This document shows positions 55,240-62,612 of a DNA stretch of 64,000 bases, piece after piece. The notes under the pieces were generated by a model, which was not told where the DNA came from, did no database searches, and was given only the letters and a program-made list of their open reading frames with translations. The number at the start of each line of letters is the position of its first letter. The stretch's first letter is position 1. The stretch comes from an uncultured Clostridia bacterium (GTDB lineage: Bacteria > Bacillota > Clostridia > UMGS1883): the NCBI GenBank assembly GCA_947626145.1, contig CANQRB010000003.1, positions 124,001 to 188,000 on the forward strand, given 5' to 3'. The translations under genes were made by a program, and so were the position numbers.

Positions 55240-57249
55240 CTATACGCTGTTTTCCAGTCCCTTTTTTATTCTGATATATTCGGGGCTGGAGTCAAGATTT
55301 ACCTTTTTCCCCGCCTCGCCGGGCAGAAGCTCGATCTTCACCATATCGCCCAGCAGGCCGAGGCGGATTATGCCTACGTCGTCAAACACCGCCAGCGCCC
55401 CAAGCAGCTTTTCCCGCTTTATGCGGCGGCGGAGGGTGTAGGAGATGCGGCTGGCAAGGCGGGCGGCATCGTCCCTGATGGGCCGCGACTGCCGCTTTAT
55501 GTAACGGTATATATCGGCGAAGTCCTGCCGTGAGGGGAGAATGTCGGCGGGCCACTGGCGGCTGAGCCGGATATCCGAAAGCACCAGCTGCACCCGTTCG
55601 GTACCGTTGTAATAGTTTATGTTCATTTCGCCGGCAAGATCCACAAAATCGCCGGCGCTGTACTCTCCCGCCAGATGGCCCATGCCGAAGGCTATGGCCT
55701 CGATGCGGACGCCGTTCTTTTCGCACATCAGGCGGCAGTGCCTGCCCTCGGACAGGGTGCGCAGGTCGTCTATCCTGACCTCCGTCAGGGCAAAGACCGG
55801 CGTCTTGTTACCGGCCCCGTAAGGGCACAGAAGGCGGGTCTTGCGTACCGTGTCAAGGTTGAGATCCTCCGCCTCTATTCGGGCGTCGATGTACAGCCGC
55901 GGAGCGGGCTCGCGTCTGAATATTTTGTCGGCGTACTCGTTGAGCCGTCGGTCCAGCTCGGGAATGTTCTCCTCAAGTATGCTGAAGCCCGCCGCATAGG
56001 CGTGGCCGCCAAATTTTTCAAGAATGTCGCCGCAGCTGCTCAGGGCCTCGAAGAGGTTCAGCCCCTCGACGCTGCGGCCGCTGCTCTTGCAGCGTCCGTT
56101 TTCCACGGAAATCAAAATGCAGCTCTTGTTGAACTTGTCGCATATCCGCGAGGCCACCACTCCGATTATGCCGTGGTGCCAGCCCTTTTTGGCCAGGACA
56201 AGAACCTTCTTGCCGAAGCAGTCCCGGCTGCGCACCATTTCGGAGGCCTCGGCGAATATGACGCTCTCCACCTGACGGCGGAGGTTGTTTTCCTCGTCCA
56301 GCTCCTTCGCCAGACGGACGGCCTCCTCATGATCCTCGGTGAGGAGCAGATCCACGGCCTTCATGGCGCTGCTCATACGGCCGGCGGCGTTGAGCCTCGG
56401 GGCCACGGAATAGCTGACCACGGCGCTGCTGTTCCACTTGGAGCCCGGCCCCACTATATCCATTACCGCTCCCAGCCCCGGATTGGGGTCAGAGCACATC
56501 TTGTTTATTCCGTATTCCACTATCGCACGGTTCTCGTCTGTGAGGGAAACCACGTCGGCGATGGTGCCCAGAGCAACTATGTCGCCGTAGCGCTCAAGCA
56601 CGCTGCGGCTGCCGCCCTCAAGGGCGCACACCAGCTTGAAGGCCACGCCCACGCCGGCCAGCTCCTTAAAGGGATAGGGACAGTCCGCGCGTTTGGGATT
56701 TACAACGGCCGCGGCGGCCGGCAGGGTCTCCTTGCATTCGTGGTGGTCGGTGATTATCACGTCCAGCCCCAGCTCTCCGGCGTATTCCACCTCGGGAGCG
56801 GCGGTTATGCCGGTATCGACGGTGACCACCAGAGCCGTGCCGCGGCCCGCTATCGCTTCGAGAGCGGAGCGGTTGACGCCGTAGCCCTCGGACTGGCGGT
56901 TGGGTATGTAGGCGTCGGCGTCGGCCCCCAGGCTCCGCAGATAGCGCACCATAAGGGCGGTGGCGGTTATGCCGTCCACGTCGTAATCTCCGTAAACCGT
57001 TATTTTCTCGCCGCTTTCAACGGCCCGGCGTATCCTGCCGGCGGCCTTTTCCATATCGGCCATGCCGAGGGGGTCGTGGAGGCAGTCGATGCTTTTATTC
57101 AGATAGTTCTCCGCCTTTTCCACCGTGTCGAAGCCCCGGTTTATCATGACTCTGGCCACCGGCACAGGCAAATCGAAGCGGGCGCAGAATTTGCCGATAA
57201 GCTCCGTGTCTTCCTTTCGGTCCGGGAATATCCATTCTTTTGCCGCCAT
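55240..57249 (-). CDS. recJ: Single-stranded-DNA-specific exonuclease RecJ
   Basis: 669 residues from the ATG at 57249 (AAAGGCGG site), 19 residues shorter than the longest frame. 5'-3' exonuclease in recombination and mismatch repair. DHH phosphoesterase motifs: VYGDYDVDGITATALMVRYL near 80, VVTVDTGITAAPEV, VIITDHHECKETLP near 155, and DHH-associated C-terminal GGHAYAAGFSILEENIPEL near 415. First gene of the long leftward operon, with its own consensus-like promoter. Confidence 0.95.
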   Translation of the reverse strand: MAAKEWIFPDRKEDTELIGKFCARFDLPVPVARVMINRGFDTVEKAENYLNKSIDCLHDPLGMADMEKAAGRIRRAVESGEKITVYGDYDVDGITATALMVRYLRSLGADADAYIPNRQSEGYGVNRSALEAIAGRGTALVVTVDTGITAAPEVEYAGELGLDVIITDHHECKETLPAAAAVVNPKRADCPYPFKELAGVGVAFKLVCALEGGSRSVLERYGDIVALGTIADVVSLTDENRAIVEYGINKMCSDPNPGLGAVMDIVGPGSKWNSSAVVSYSVAPRLNAAGRMSSAMKAVDLLLTEDHEEAVRLAKELDEENNLRRQVESVIFAEASEMVRSRDCFGKKVLVLAKKGWHHGIIGVVASRICDKFNKSCILISVENGRCKSSGRSVEGLNLFEALSSCGDILEKFGGHAYAAGFSILEENIPELDRRLNEYADKIFRREPAPRLYIDARIEAEDLNLDTVRKTRLLCPYGAGNKTPVFALTEVRIDDLRTLSEGRHCRLMCEKNGVRIEAIAFGMGHLAGEYSAGDFVDLAGEMNINYYNGTERVQLVLSDIRLSRQWPADILPSRQDFADIYRYIKRQSRPIRDDAARLASRISYTLRRRIKREKLLGALAVFDDVGIIRLGLLGDMVKIELLPGEAGKKVNLDSSPEYIRIKKGLENSV

Positions 57250-57320
57250 TGTGTCACCGCCTTTCCGGGTATATTTTAAAGTTTGCTTCAAATTTAGCTT
57301 AAACATAAATTTACTATTTT

Positions 57321-57349
57321 ATTATATCACAAAACAATAATTTATTCAA
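57321..57349 (-). promoter_or_regulatory. SigA promoter of the recJ-relA-der operon
   Basis: Minus strand: TTGAAT (57344-57349), 17-bp spacer, TATAAT (57321-57326), 71 bp before the chosen recJ start. Confidence 0.7.
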
Positions 57350-57416
57350 TATGTTTTTACAAGTATTTTCAGACTTGGGGCAGAAAAAAACAATTTGTTA
57401 AAAATTTATTTGTATA

Positions 57417-57445
57417 TTGACATCGATTTGCGCTTATGTTATAAT
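57417..57445 (+). promoter_or_regulatory. Consensus SigA promoter of the LCP gene
   Basis: TTGACA (57417-57422), 17-bp spacer, TATAAT (57440-57445): a perfect match. The start codon is 64 bp downstream. Confidence 0.9.
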
Positions 57446-57509
57446 TAGGTTTGAAAATTTGACAAAATGGGATCTTCAGGCTTCTTAATTTAGGGAGAGA
57501 TGAACATAC

Positions 57510-58691
57510 ATGAATTTAAACACCCTCAAGCGGGTCCTTTCCGTGGTGCTTCTGGTGCTTTTGGGTCTGCTCGCGGCCTATGGCGGCGCGAGGCTGGGCA
57601 AGTTTTACGGCGAGCCTCTTGACACAAACGCCTCCACCTCGGCGGAGACCGTTATCACAGTCAGGGACGAGGCCCCCAAGTCCAAGTACAACGTGCTGCT
57701 CATGGGCACCGATGCCGAGGGCGGCCTTACGGACGTTATGATGATCTATCAGATCGACCCCAAGCACGAAAAGGTAAACGTGCTGAGTATTCCCCGCGAC
57801 ACCCGGATACTGTTCCAGGGACACACCGAAAAAATAAACGCCGCCCACTCCTACGGGCGCATGAAAAAGCTGGCCGACGGCACCGACCGGGGCGACGAGT
57901 ACGCCATCCGCGCGGTGAAGGCTCTGACCGGCATACCCATCCATCACTATATCTGCATAAGCACCTCGGCCTTTCGGGAGATAATCGACGCCCTCGACGG
58001 CTTCGACTTTGACGTGCCCCAGAATATGGACTACGACGATCCCTGGCAGGATCTGCACATCCACCTGAAAAAGGGCTTCCAGCACCTGGACGGGGACAAG
58101 GCCGAGCAGCTGATCCGCTTCCGCAAATACCCCAACGGCGACATAGACCGTGTAAAGGTGCAGCAGGACGCCCTTAAGGCCCTCATACAGCAGAAGGTGA
58201 ACCCCGTCTATCTGGCAAGGGTCGGCGATATTTTCAAGATGATAATGGACGAGCAGGTCAACACCGACATGACCACCAGCGAGGCCATAGGCATGGCGCA
58301 GAACATTCTGAGCGCCAACTCCACCGAGGACGGAATTCAAACCTATACCATCGACGGCAGCTTCTGGGAGGATAAGAACAAGACCTCATACTGGGCTCCA
58401 AATATGACTTTGGTGAAGAAAATGGTGGCCGAGGTCTTTGGCTATGACGAAAACGGAAGGCCCATCCCCGAAGCCGATGATACCGAAACCGATGTGACCG
58501 GCGAACCCTCTGACCAATCATCATCCGTACAGAACGGAGCGGCGACGGTTCCCGCCGCAAACACTGGCGGCAGCACGGGCACGCAGACTCCGGCCGCAAC
58601 AAATAACAGCACCGGCACAAGCGGCGGCACGGCCACCGGCACAGATACCGGAACGGGCGAGCACAGGCGCATACCGGCCTTTGGATCCTAA
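57510..58691 (+). CDS. LytR-CpsA-Psr (LCP) family cell-wall ligase
   Basis: 393 residues; GGGAGAGATG site. N-terminal membrane anchor (about 8-25, VLSVVLLVLLGLLAAYGGA), then the LCP domain (about 55-270): VLLMGTDAEGGLTDVMMIYQ, VNVLSIPRDTRILFQGHTEK, KINAAHSYG, and the Arg-rich motif AEQLIRFRKYPNGDIDRVKV, all ligands for the polyprenyl pyrophosphate. LCP enzymes attach teichoic-acid-like or capsular polymers to peptidoglycan outside the cell. About 80 residues of Thr/Gly/Ser/Asn-rich tail (from about 320) are probably a flexible linker. Likely WalR- or envelope-linked, though no box was seen. Confidence 0.92.
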   Translation: MNLNTLKRVLSVVLLVLLGLLAAYGGARLGKFYGEPLDTNASTSAETVITVRDEAPKSKYNVLLMGTDAEGGLTDVMMIYQIDPKHEKVNVLSIPRDTRILFQGHTEKINAAHSYGRMKKLADGTDRGDEYAIRAVKALTGIPIHHYICISTSAFREIIDALDGFDFDVPQNMDYDDPWQDLHIHLKKGFQHLDGDKAEQLIRFRKYPNGDIDRVKVQQDALKALIQQKVNPVYLARVGDIFKMIMDEQVNTDMTTSEAIGMAQNILSANSTEDGIQTYTIDGSFWEDKNKTSYWAPNMTLVKKMVAEVFGYDENGRPIPEADDTETDVTGEPSDQSSSVQNGAATVPAANTGGSTGTQTPAATNNSTGTSGGTATGTDTGTGEHRRIPAFGS

Positions 58692-58693
58692 CA

Positions 58694-59051
58694 CAACAGG
58701 GGACACCTATGGTGTCCCCTTAACGTGTCGAAAAACAAAAATACAGCCTTGATGCCGCAAACGATAATTAGGAATTAGAAATGAGGAATGAAGAATAGAT
58801 TGTGAGGTAAATTTATTTATCGTTGGTGTGACGGTTATGTAACCCTGATACCGTAGTGGCGCCCATCGGGCGTCCGCCATTAAACGTTTACGGCGGCAAC
58901 GATAAACGAAACATCAATCAAATATATCCGCACCGTCTTAATAAATACCCCGTAGGGCGCGACGGGGAGACAGTCTCCCGGCGTGCCGAAAACAAAAAAT
59001 GTCACATCGCCCCTACGGAATACAAGGGGACACCATAGGTGTCCCCTGCTG
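58694..59051. repeat. Mosaic repeat element with 28-bp terminal inverted repeats
   Basis: The ends (58694-58721 and 59024-59051) are inverted copies with one mismatch, each built on the self-palindrome GGGGACACC-TAT-GGTGTCCCC that can also work as terminator for the gene beside it. Inside are an A/G-rich GGAATTAG tract (58766-58795) and a block (58825-58942) matching 23693-23811 in inverse orientation, including a 21-bp identical core around GGCGGACGCCCGATGGGCG. No gene is present. It sits between the convergent LCP gene and the small acidic gene. Confidence 0.8.
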
Positions 59052-59071
59052 CAAATGAAAAATCCGTTACA

Positions 59072-59239
59072 TTACCTTCCCTTTATTTCGTCATCCTTAT
59101 TCCTGTCAAAATCCTCGTCGTCCTGCACATAGTCCTCGTCCAGCAAAATCTTGTCCTCCGGAACGTCGTAGGCCTCGGCATAGGCCCGGTCGTTCATCCG
59201 CTGAGCCAGCCGCTCAGCCCCGTTAGCAGTCTTTTTCAT
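59072..59239 (-). CDS. Small acidic protein of unknown function
   Basis: 55 residues from an ATG at 59239 preceded by the excellent site GGAGGTGTCATC. Sequence starts MKKTANGAERLAQRMNDRAY and its second half is strongly acidic (LLDEDYVQDDEDFDRNKDDE). GC-rich codons with G/C at third positions and the strong ribosome-binding site argue for a real gene despite its size. No family recognised. The right-hand palindrome of the repeat element follows 20 bp after the stop and could terminate it. Confidence 0.7.
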   Translation of the reverse strand: MKKTANGAERLAQRMNDRAYAEAYDVPEDKILLDEDYVQDDEDFDRNKDDEIKGR

Positions 59240-59348
59240 GATGACACCTCCATAAAAGAAAGTATTTTCCTTCCTACATATCCATTGTACATTATTTCCG
59301 TCAAAAAGTCAACACTTTTTAACAAAAATACCGGAGGAGGCTCCCAAA

Positions 59349-60701
59349 TTGAACACTCCGCTCTACACGGCGCTGCTGGAGCTGAAGGCCAGAAATCAGC
59401 TCAGCTTTCATATGCCCGGCCACTTCGACGGCAGGGCCATGCCGGGCTTCGACCGCCTGCTGGAAATCGACACCACCGAGGTGCCGGAAAGTGACAATCT
59501 TTTTCTGCCCGAGGGCCCGATCAAAGAGGCCCAGAACCTGGCCGCCGGATTTTTCGGCGCAAGGGAGACACGTTTTCTGGTGAACGGTTCTTCCGGCGGC
59601 ATACTGGCCATGGTGGGAACCGCCGTGGGCGGCGGCGGAAAGCTGATATGTGACCGCTGCTGCCACAGGAGCCTTATCTCGGCATTGATACTCACCGGGG
59701 CGGAGCCGGTCTGGCTCAGGCCCGAGCCGCTGGACGGCGGCCGTCTGTGGGGCGGCGTCGATCCCGCCGGGCTGGAAAGGGCGATAGAAGAAAATCCCGA
59801 CGCCAAAGGGGTATATCTCACCTCGCCCAACTATTTCGGCCTGTCGGGGGACTTGAAAAGGGCGGCGGAAATCGCCCACGGCCACGGGCTGCCCCTGCTT
59901 GCGGACGCCGCCCACGGGGCCCACTACGGACTGTCGCCGCTGCTGCCCCCCTCGGCGGTGAGCTGCGGGGCCGATCTGGCCGTGGTCAGCGCCCACAAGA
60001 CCCTGCCCTCGGTGACCCAATCCGCGTATCTCCACATAAACGGGGACTTTCCCCTGCTGGACAGTATGCTGAAAATGTACCAGACCTCCTCGCCCAGCTA
60101 CATACTCATGGCCTCCCTGGACTACGCCCGGGCCCTTATGGAAAGGGACGGGGAGCGGCTCTGGACCGATCTGGCCGCGGCCGTAGCCGAAATTTTTCCG
60201 GGACAGGAAAAGCCCCTGGGCCGCTTTGTAAAATACAAAGACCCCTGCCGGCTGGTGCTGCCCACAAAGGCCGCGCCCGAGGCGGCGGCACGGGAGCTTA
60301 GGCTCCGCCACGGCATATCGGTGGAATGTACCTACGGCGGCGGGGTGGTTTGCATACTCAACACCGCTCACAGCCGCGACGACCTTTTGAGGCTGAAAGC
60401 GGCGCTGGACGATGTGAACGCCCGCCTCCCCGAGGGCAAAAAGCCGGTCTGCGCTCCGGTGACGGCCGAAGCGGTCATGACCCCCCGGCAGGCGTTTTTC
60501 TCCAAGAAAGAGGAAATGCCCCTGTCCGAGGCGGCGGGCAGGATCTGCGGCTCCGAGGTGGTAATCTATCCCCCCGGAACGCCTCAGCTCGTACCGGGGG
60601 AGATAATTTCCGCCGAGGCCGCGGAGGCTCTCGCCGAAGCCGCCGCGTCAGGGGCGGAGATACACGGACTCAGAAACGGCAGGGTTACTGTTGTCCTGTG
60701 A
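59349..60701 (+). CDS. Orn/Lys/Arg decarboxylase-family PLP enzyme
   Basis: 450 residues from a TTG start at 59349 (GGAGGAGG 9 nt before). PLP fold type I, prokaryotic ornithine/lysine/arginine decarboxylase group: LSFHMPGHFDGRAMPGF near 18, FLVNGSSGGILAMVGT near 77, LLADAAHGAHYG near 182 (PLP-binding Asp), and the Schiff-base lysine in LAVVSAHKTLPSVTQSAYL near 217. Size matches the YaaO/arginine-decarboxylase-like short form. Substrate cannot be read from sequence. Downstream tmk-holB genes, its common partners in Firmicutes, are missing. Confidence 0.85.
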   Translation: MNTPLYTALLELKARNQLSFHMPGHFDGRAMPGFDRLLEIDTTEVPESDNLFLPEGPIKEAQNLAAGFFGARETRFLVNGSSGGILAMVGTAVGGGGKLICDRCCHRSLISALILTGAEPVWLRPEPLDGGRLWGGVDPAGLERAIEENPDAKGVYLTSPNYFGLSGDLKRAAEIAHGHGLPLLADAAHGAHYGLSPLLPPSAVSCGADLAVVSAHKTLPSVTQSAYLHINGDFPLLDSMLKMYQTSSPSYILMASLDYARALMERDGERLWTDLAAAVAEIFPGQEKPLGRFVKYKDPCRLVLPTKAAPEAAARELRLRHGISVECTYGGGVVCILNTAHSRDDLLRLKAALDDVNARLPEGKKPVCAPVTAEAVMTPRQAFFSKKEEMPLSEAAGRICGSEVVIYPPGTPQLVPGEIISAEAAEALAEAAASGAEIHGLRNGRVTVVL

Positions 60702-61323
60702 CGCAGGCGCCCACGGGAGTAAGGTTGAACAGAGTGTCCATCTCGGCGTCGGGAACCACCACTCCGCCGTAACGGCTGCTCCGGCCGGAAATCGCTCCTC
60801 CGTCGGAGAGGTCAAGTATGCGGGCGCCGCTGGTGCCGATGTCCAGCTGTTTATTAATGACGGTGGCCTTGCCGGCAAAGGTGCCGGACAGCACCGGACA
60901 GCGGGTTTCGGTACCGTTTTTGTGGCGCACTATGATCTCGTCCTTACCCACAAGCAGCTCCACCGGCGACGGGGCCACAGGTATGCACAGCACCTGACCG
61001 GCAAAGAGCACGTCGGGATCTATGCCCATATTGCTCTTGTACAGCATATCGAAGGACACTCCGAAATAGTCGGCTATGGACGTGAAGGTCATTCCCTTCT
61101 CCACCACAAAATAGTTGCCGGAGGAGCAGTTCGGATAATTCTCAGGCACATAGGGCAGGCAGATCTGACGGCCAACCTCAAGATTTTCCGGCACAAGGCT
61201 GGGATTGACCGCCAGTATACCCTCCACGGTGGTTCCGTACCTGCGCGAAATGGCCCAAAGCGTATCTCCCCTTCTTATGACGTAAGGGGTCTGTCCGGCG
61301 GGACAGTTGTTGCAGCTGTTCAT
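60685..61323 (-). CDS. LysM protein with a degenerate L,D-transpeptidase-like domain
   Basis: 212 residues; GGAGGTGATTT site. No signal peptide; starts MNSCNNCPAGQTPYVIRRGD. Two LysM repeats bind peptidoglycan glycans: about 13-58 (YVIRRGDTLWAISRRYGTTV) and about 70-118 (YFVVEKGMTFTSIADYFGVS). The C-terminal 90 residues align by eye with the YkuD/L,D-transpeptidase fold (start VELLVGKDEIIV; end DAEMDTLFNLTPVGACV), but where active enzymes have the SHGCIRM motif this one has SRYGGVVV, so the catalytic His and Cys are missing. Lacking a leader, it may reach the wall or spore coat another way. It overlaps the 3' end of the decarboxylase gene on the opposite strand by 17 bp. Confidence 0.8.
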   Translation of the reverse strand: MNSCNNCPAGQTPYVIRRGDTLWAISRRYGTTVEGILAVNPSLVPENLEVGRQICLPYVPENYPNCSSGNYFVVEKGMTFTSIADYFGVSFDMLYKSNMGIDPDVLFAGQVLCIPVAPSPVELLVGKDEIIVRHKNGTETRCPVLSGTFAGKATVINKQLDIGTSGARILDLSDGGAISGRSSRYGGVVVPDAEMDTLFNLTPVGACVTGQQ

Positions 61324-61327
61324 AAAT

Positions 61328-61362
61328 AAATCACCTCCACATATAATACGCGGAGGTGATTT
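61328..61362 (-). promoter_or_regulatory. RBS-sequestering hairpin before the LysM gene
   Basis: Perfect 11-bp inverted repeat AAATCACCTCC/GGAGGTGATTT with a 13-nt loop. In the minus-strand mRNA the second arm is the LysM Shine-Dalgarno and the first arm is its complement. It could act as a translation switch, or, given the T-rich end, as a weak terminator of the preceding gene. Confidence 0.65.
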
Positions 61363-61368
61363 GATTTG

Positions 61369-61728
61369 TTACTCTACTTTCCCGTCACCGGCCGGACTGC
61401 CGGAGTAAAACGCGCCGGCTATCTGCTGCATCACGGGGTCAAGATAGACATACTTCCCGGCGGCCTGGGTCATTTTGTCCAGAATGTCCTGGGGCAGGGG
61501 CGGATCGCCACGCTTTTCCCGCATGGAGTTGAGACCGGCCTGCATGGCGGCCTTCTCCTCGTCGGAGGCCGGGCGGAAAAAGTCCTTTTCGGCGGGCTTT
61601 TTCATTTCCACGGCCATACGGGTCTTGTCCACCACGATTATGCCGGGGGCCGCCGACCGGTCGTCCTCGGGGTAATACTCATATCTCAGAATTTCTTCCG
61701 TCGTCTCCACAAGCTGAAAAGTTACCAT
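61369..61728 (-). CDS. Conserved protein of unknown function
   Basis: 119 residues; GGGAGATACAT site. N-terminal beta-like segment (VTFQLVETTEEILRYEYYPE, then PGIIVVDKTRMAVEMKKPAE), then a charged helical half (DEEKAAMQAGLNSMREKRGD) ending without a membrane segment. Codon use matches the core genome. No recognised domain. It precedes the LysM gene by 46 bp on the same strand, so the two may share a message. Confidence 0.6.
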   Translation of the reverse strand: MVTFQLVETTEEILRYEYYPEDDRSAAPGIIVVDKTRMAVEMKKPAEKDFFRPASDEEKAAMQAGLNSMREKRGDPPLPQDILDKMTQAAGKYVYLDPVMQQIAGAFYSGSPAGDGKVE

Positions 61729-61932
61729 ATATGTATCTCCCTCACTTATGCTTTATTCGGTCAGCGCCCCGCGGGGCCATGCCGCTGTTTTCATTATAAA
61801 CCTTTTTTCTGACAATTACAATACCTTTATAAAATATTTTATTTTGGGGGCAGCAAAAAGTCCGTTTTCTCTCCCGCCTGCGCGCCCGGGAATAAAAGAC
61901 GCCGAATTTGGCAAAAAAATTTAAAAAAGCAC

Positions 61933-61961
61933 TTGACAAATCCGGCCGGACGTGCTATAAT
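61933..61961 (+). promoter_or_regulatory. Consensus SigA promoter of tRNA-Glu
   Basis: TTGACA (61933-61938), 17-bp spacer, TATAAT (61956-61961), 20 bp before the tRNA. The gap from 61729 to here holds no gene. Confidence 0.9.
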
Positions 61962-61980
61962 AAGCAGGCAGTCGGGAAAT

Positions 61981-62056
61981 GGCTCCATAGTCTAGTGGCC
62001 TAGGACGTCGCCCTCTCACGGCGAAGACCGGGGTTCGACTCCCCGTGGGGTCACCA
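61981..62056 (+). tRNA. tRNA-Glu (anticodon CTC)
   Basis: 76 nt including an encoded CCA. The cloverleaf folds: acceptor GGCTCCA/TGGGGTC with two G-U pairs, anticodon stem TCGCC/GGCGA with loop CTCTCAC (anticodon CTC), T-arm GGGGTTCGACTCCCC. It reads GAG. Stands alone. All DNA to its right is AT-rich, so it may mark the attachment site of an inserted segment. Confidence 0.97.
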
Positions 62057-62149
62057 ATGCCGAGCCAGACGAACCCCCTCATCGATTATATATTTTATCG
62101 GGTCTGTGTTCGTTCTGGAAATGCTACTGCCTGAAAAATGGCGGTAAAT

Positions 62150-62183
62150 AAAAAGACGCTTGGTATTTTCCGGGCGTCTTTTT
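62150..62183 (+). terminator. Terminator downstream of tRNA-Glu
   Basis: 10-bp stem AAAAAGACGC/GCGTCTTTTT with a 14-nt loop, T-rich 3' side. Confidence 0.8.
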
Positions 62184-62559
62184 ATTGTCATAAAGAAGAT
62201 ACCCACCTAATGTAAATCGGCTGATTTCTTTAGCAAGTCTTAGAGAATTGACTATGGCCAGTGGCCTTTTCGCAGTTCTCTTTGTAGTGGGCTGTGAAAA
62301 AGCAGTAGAGTCCTAGCGTGAATACGGCGGCTTTAAAGCGATTTTCATTGATGCTGCGGGCAATATCGCCACCACCGCTTGCATTAAAGATATTTTTAAA
62401 TGATATAGCAAAGTGGAATTTTCAAATGAAACCACAAACATATTTTTGCCATTTATTGACGTTATATCAAATATGATAAAATCCCTTTATTATTTACACA
62501 TATATGCATAATTTTCATAAAATGGAGCACAAATATTTAAAAAATTCATATTTTTGTTG
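62184..62559. other. AT-rich gap upstream of the deaminase gene, possible RNA or remnant
   Basis: About 375 bp. Contains a 9-bp stem (62242-62250 with 62273-62281) enclosing a small GGCC/GGCC hairpin. A 28-codon open stretch (62317-62403, reading EYGGFKAIFIDAAGNIATTA then KDIFK) has no start codon and looks like the 3' end of a lost gene. No tRNA, repeat or complete gene was seen. Confidence 0.4.
62317..62403 (+). pseudogene. Possible C-terminal remnant of a protein gene
   Basis: 28 codons ending in TGA, preceded by an in-frame TAG and no start codon. Its GC content and amino-acid pattern (FIDAAGNIATTACIKDIF) look protein-like and differ from the AT-rich flanks. The parent family was not recognised. 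Confidence 0.25.
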
Positions 62560-62588
62560 TTGCATTTTTGCGCTATTTATGTTATACT
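62560..62588 (+). promoter_or_regulatory. SigA promoter of the deaminase operon
   Basis: TTGCAT (62560-62565), 17-bp spacer, TATACT (62583-62588), 24 bp before the start codon, giving a very short leader. Confidence 0.75.
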
Positions 62589-62612
62589 GTAAATGTATGG
62601 AGGTGATAAAGC

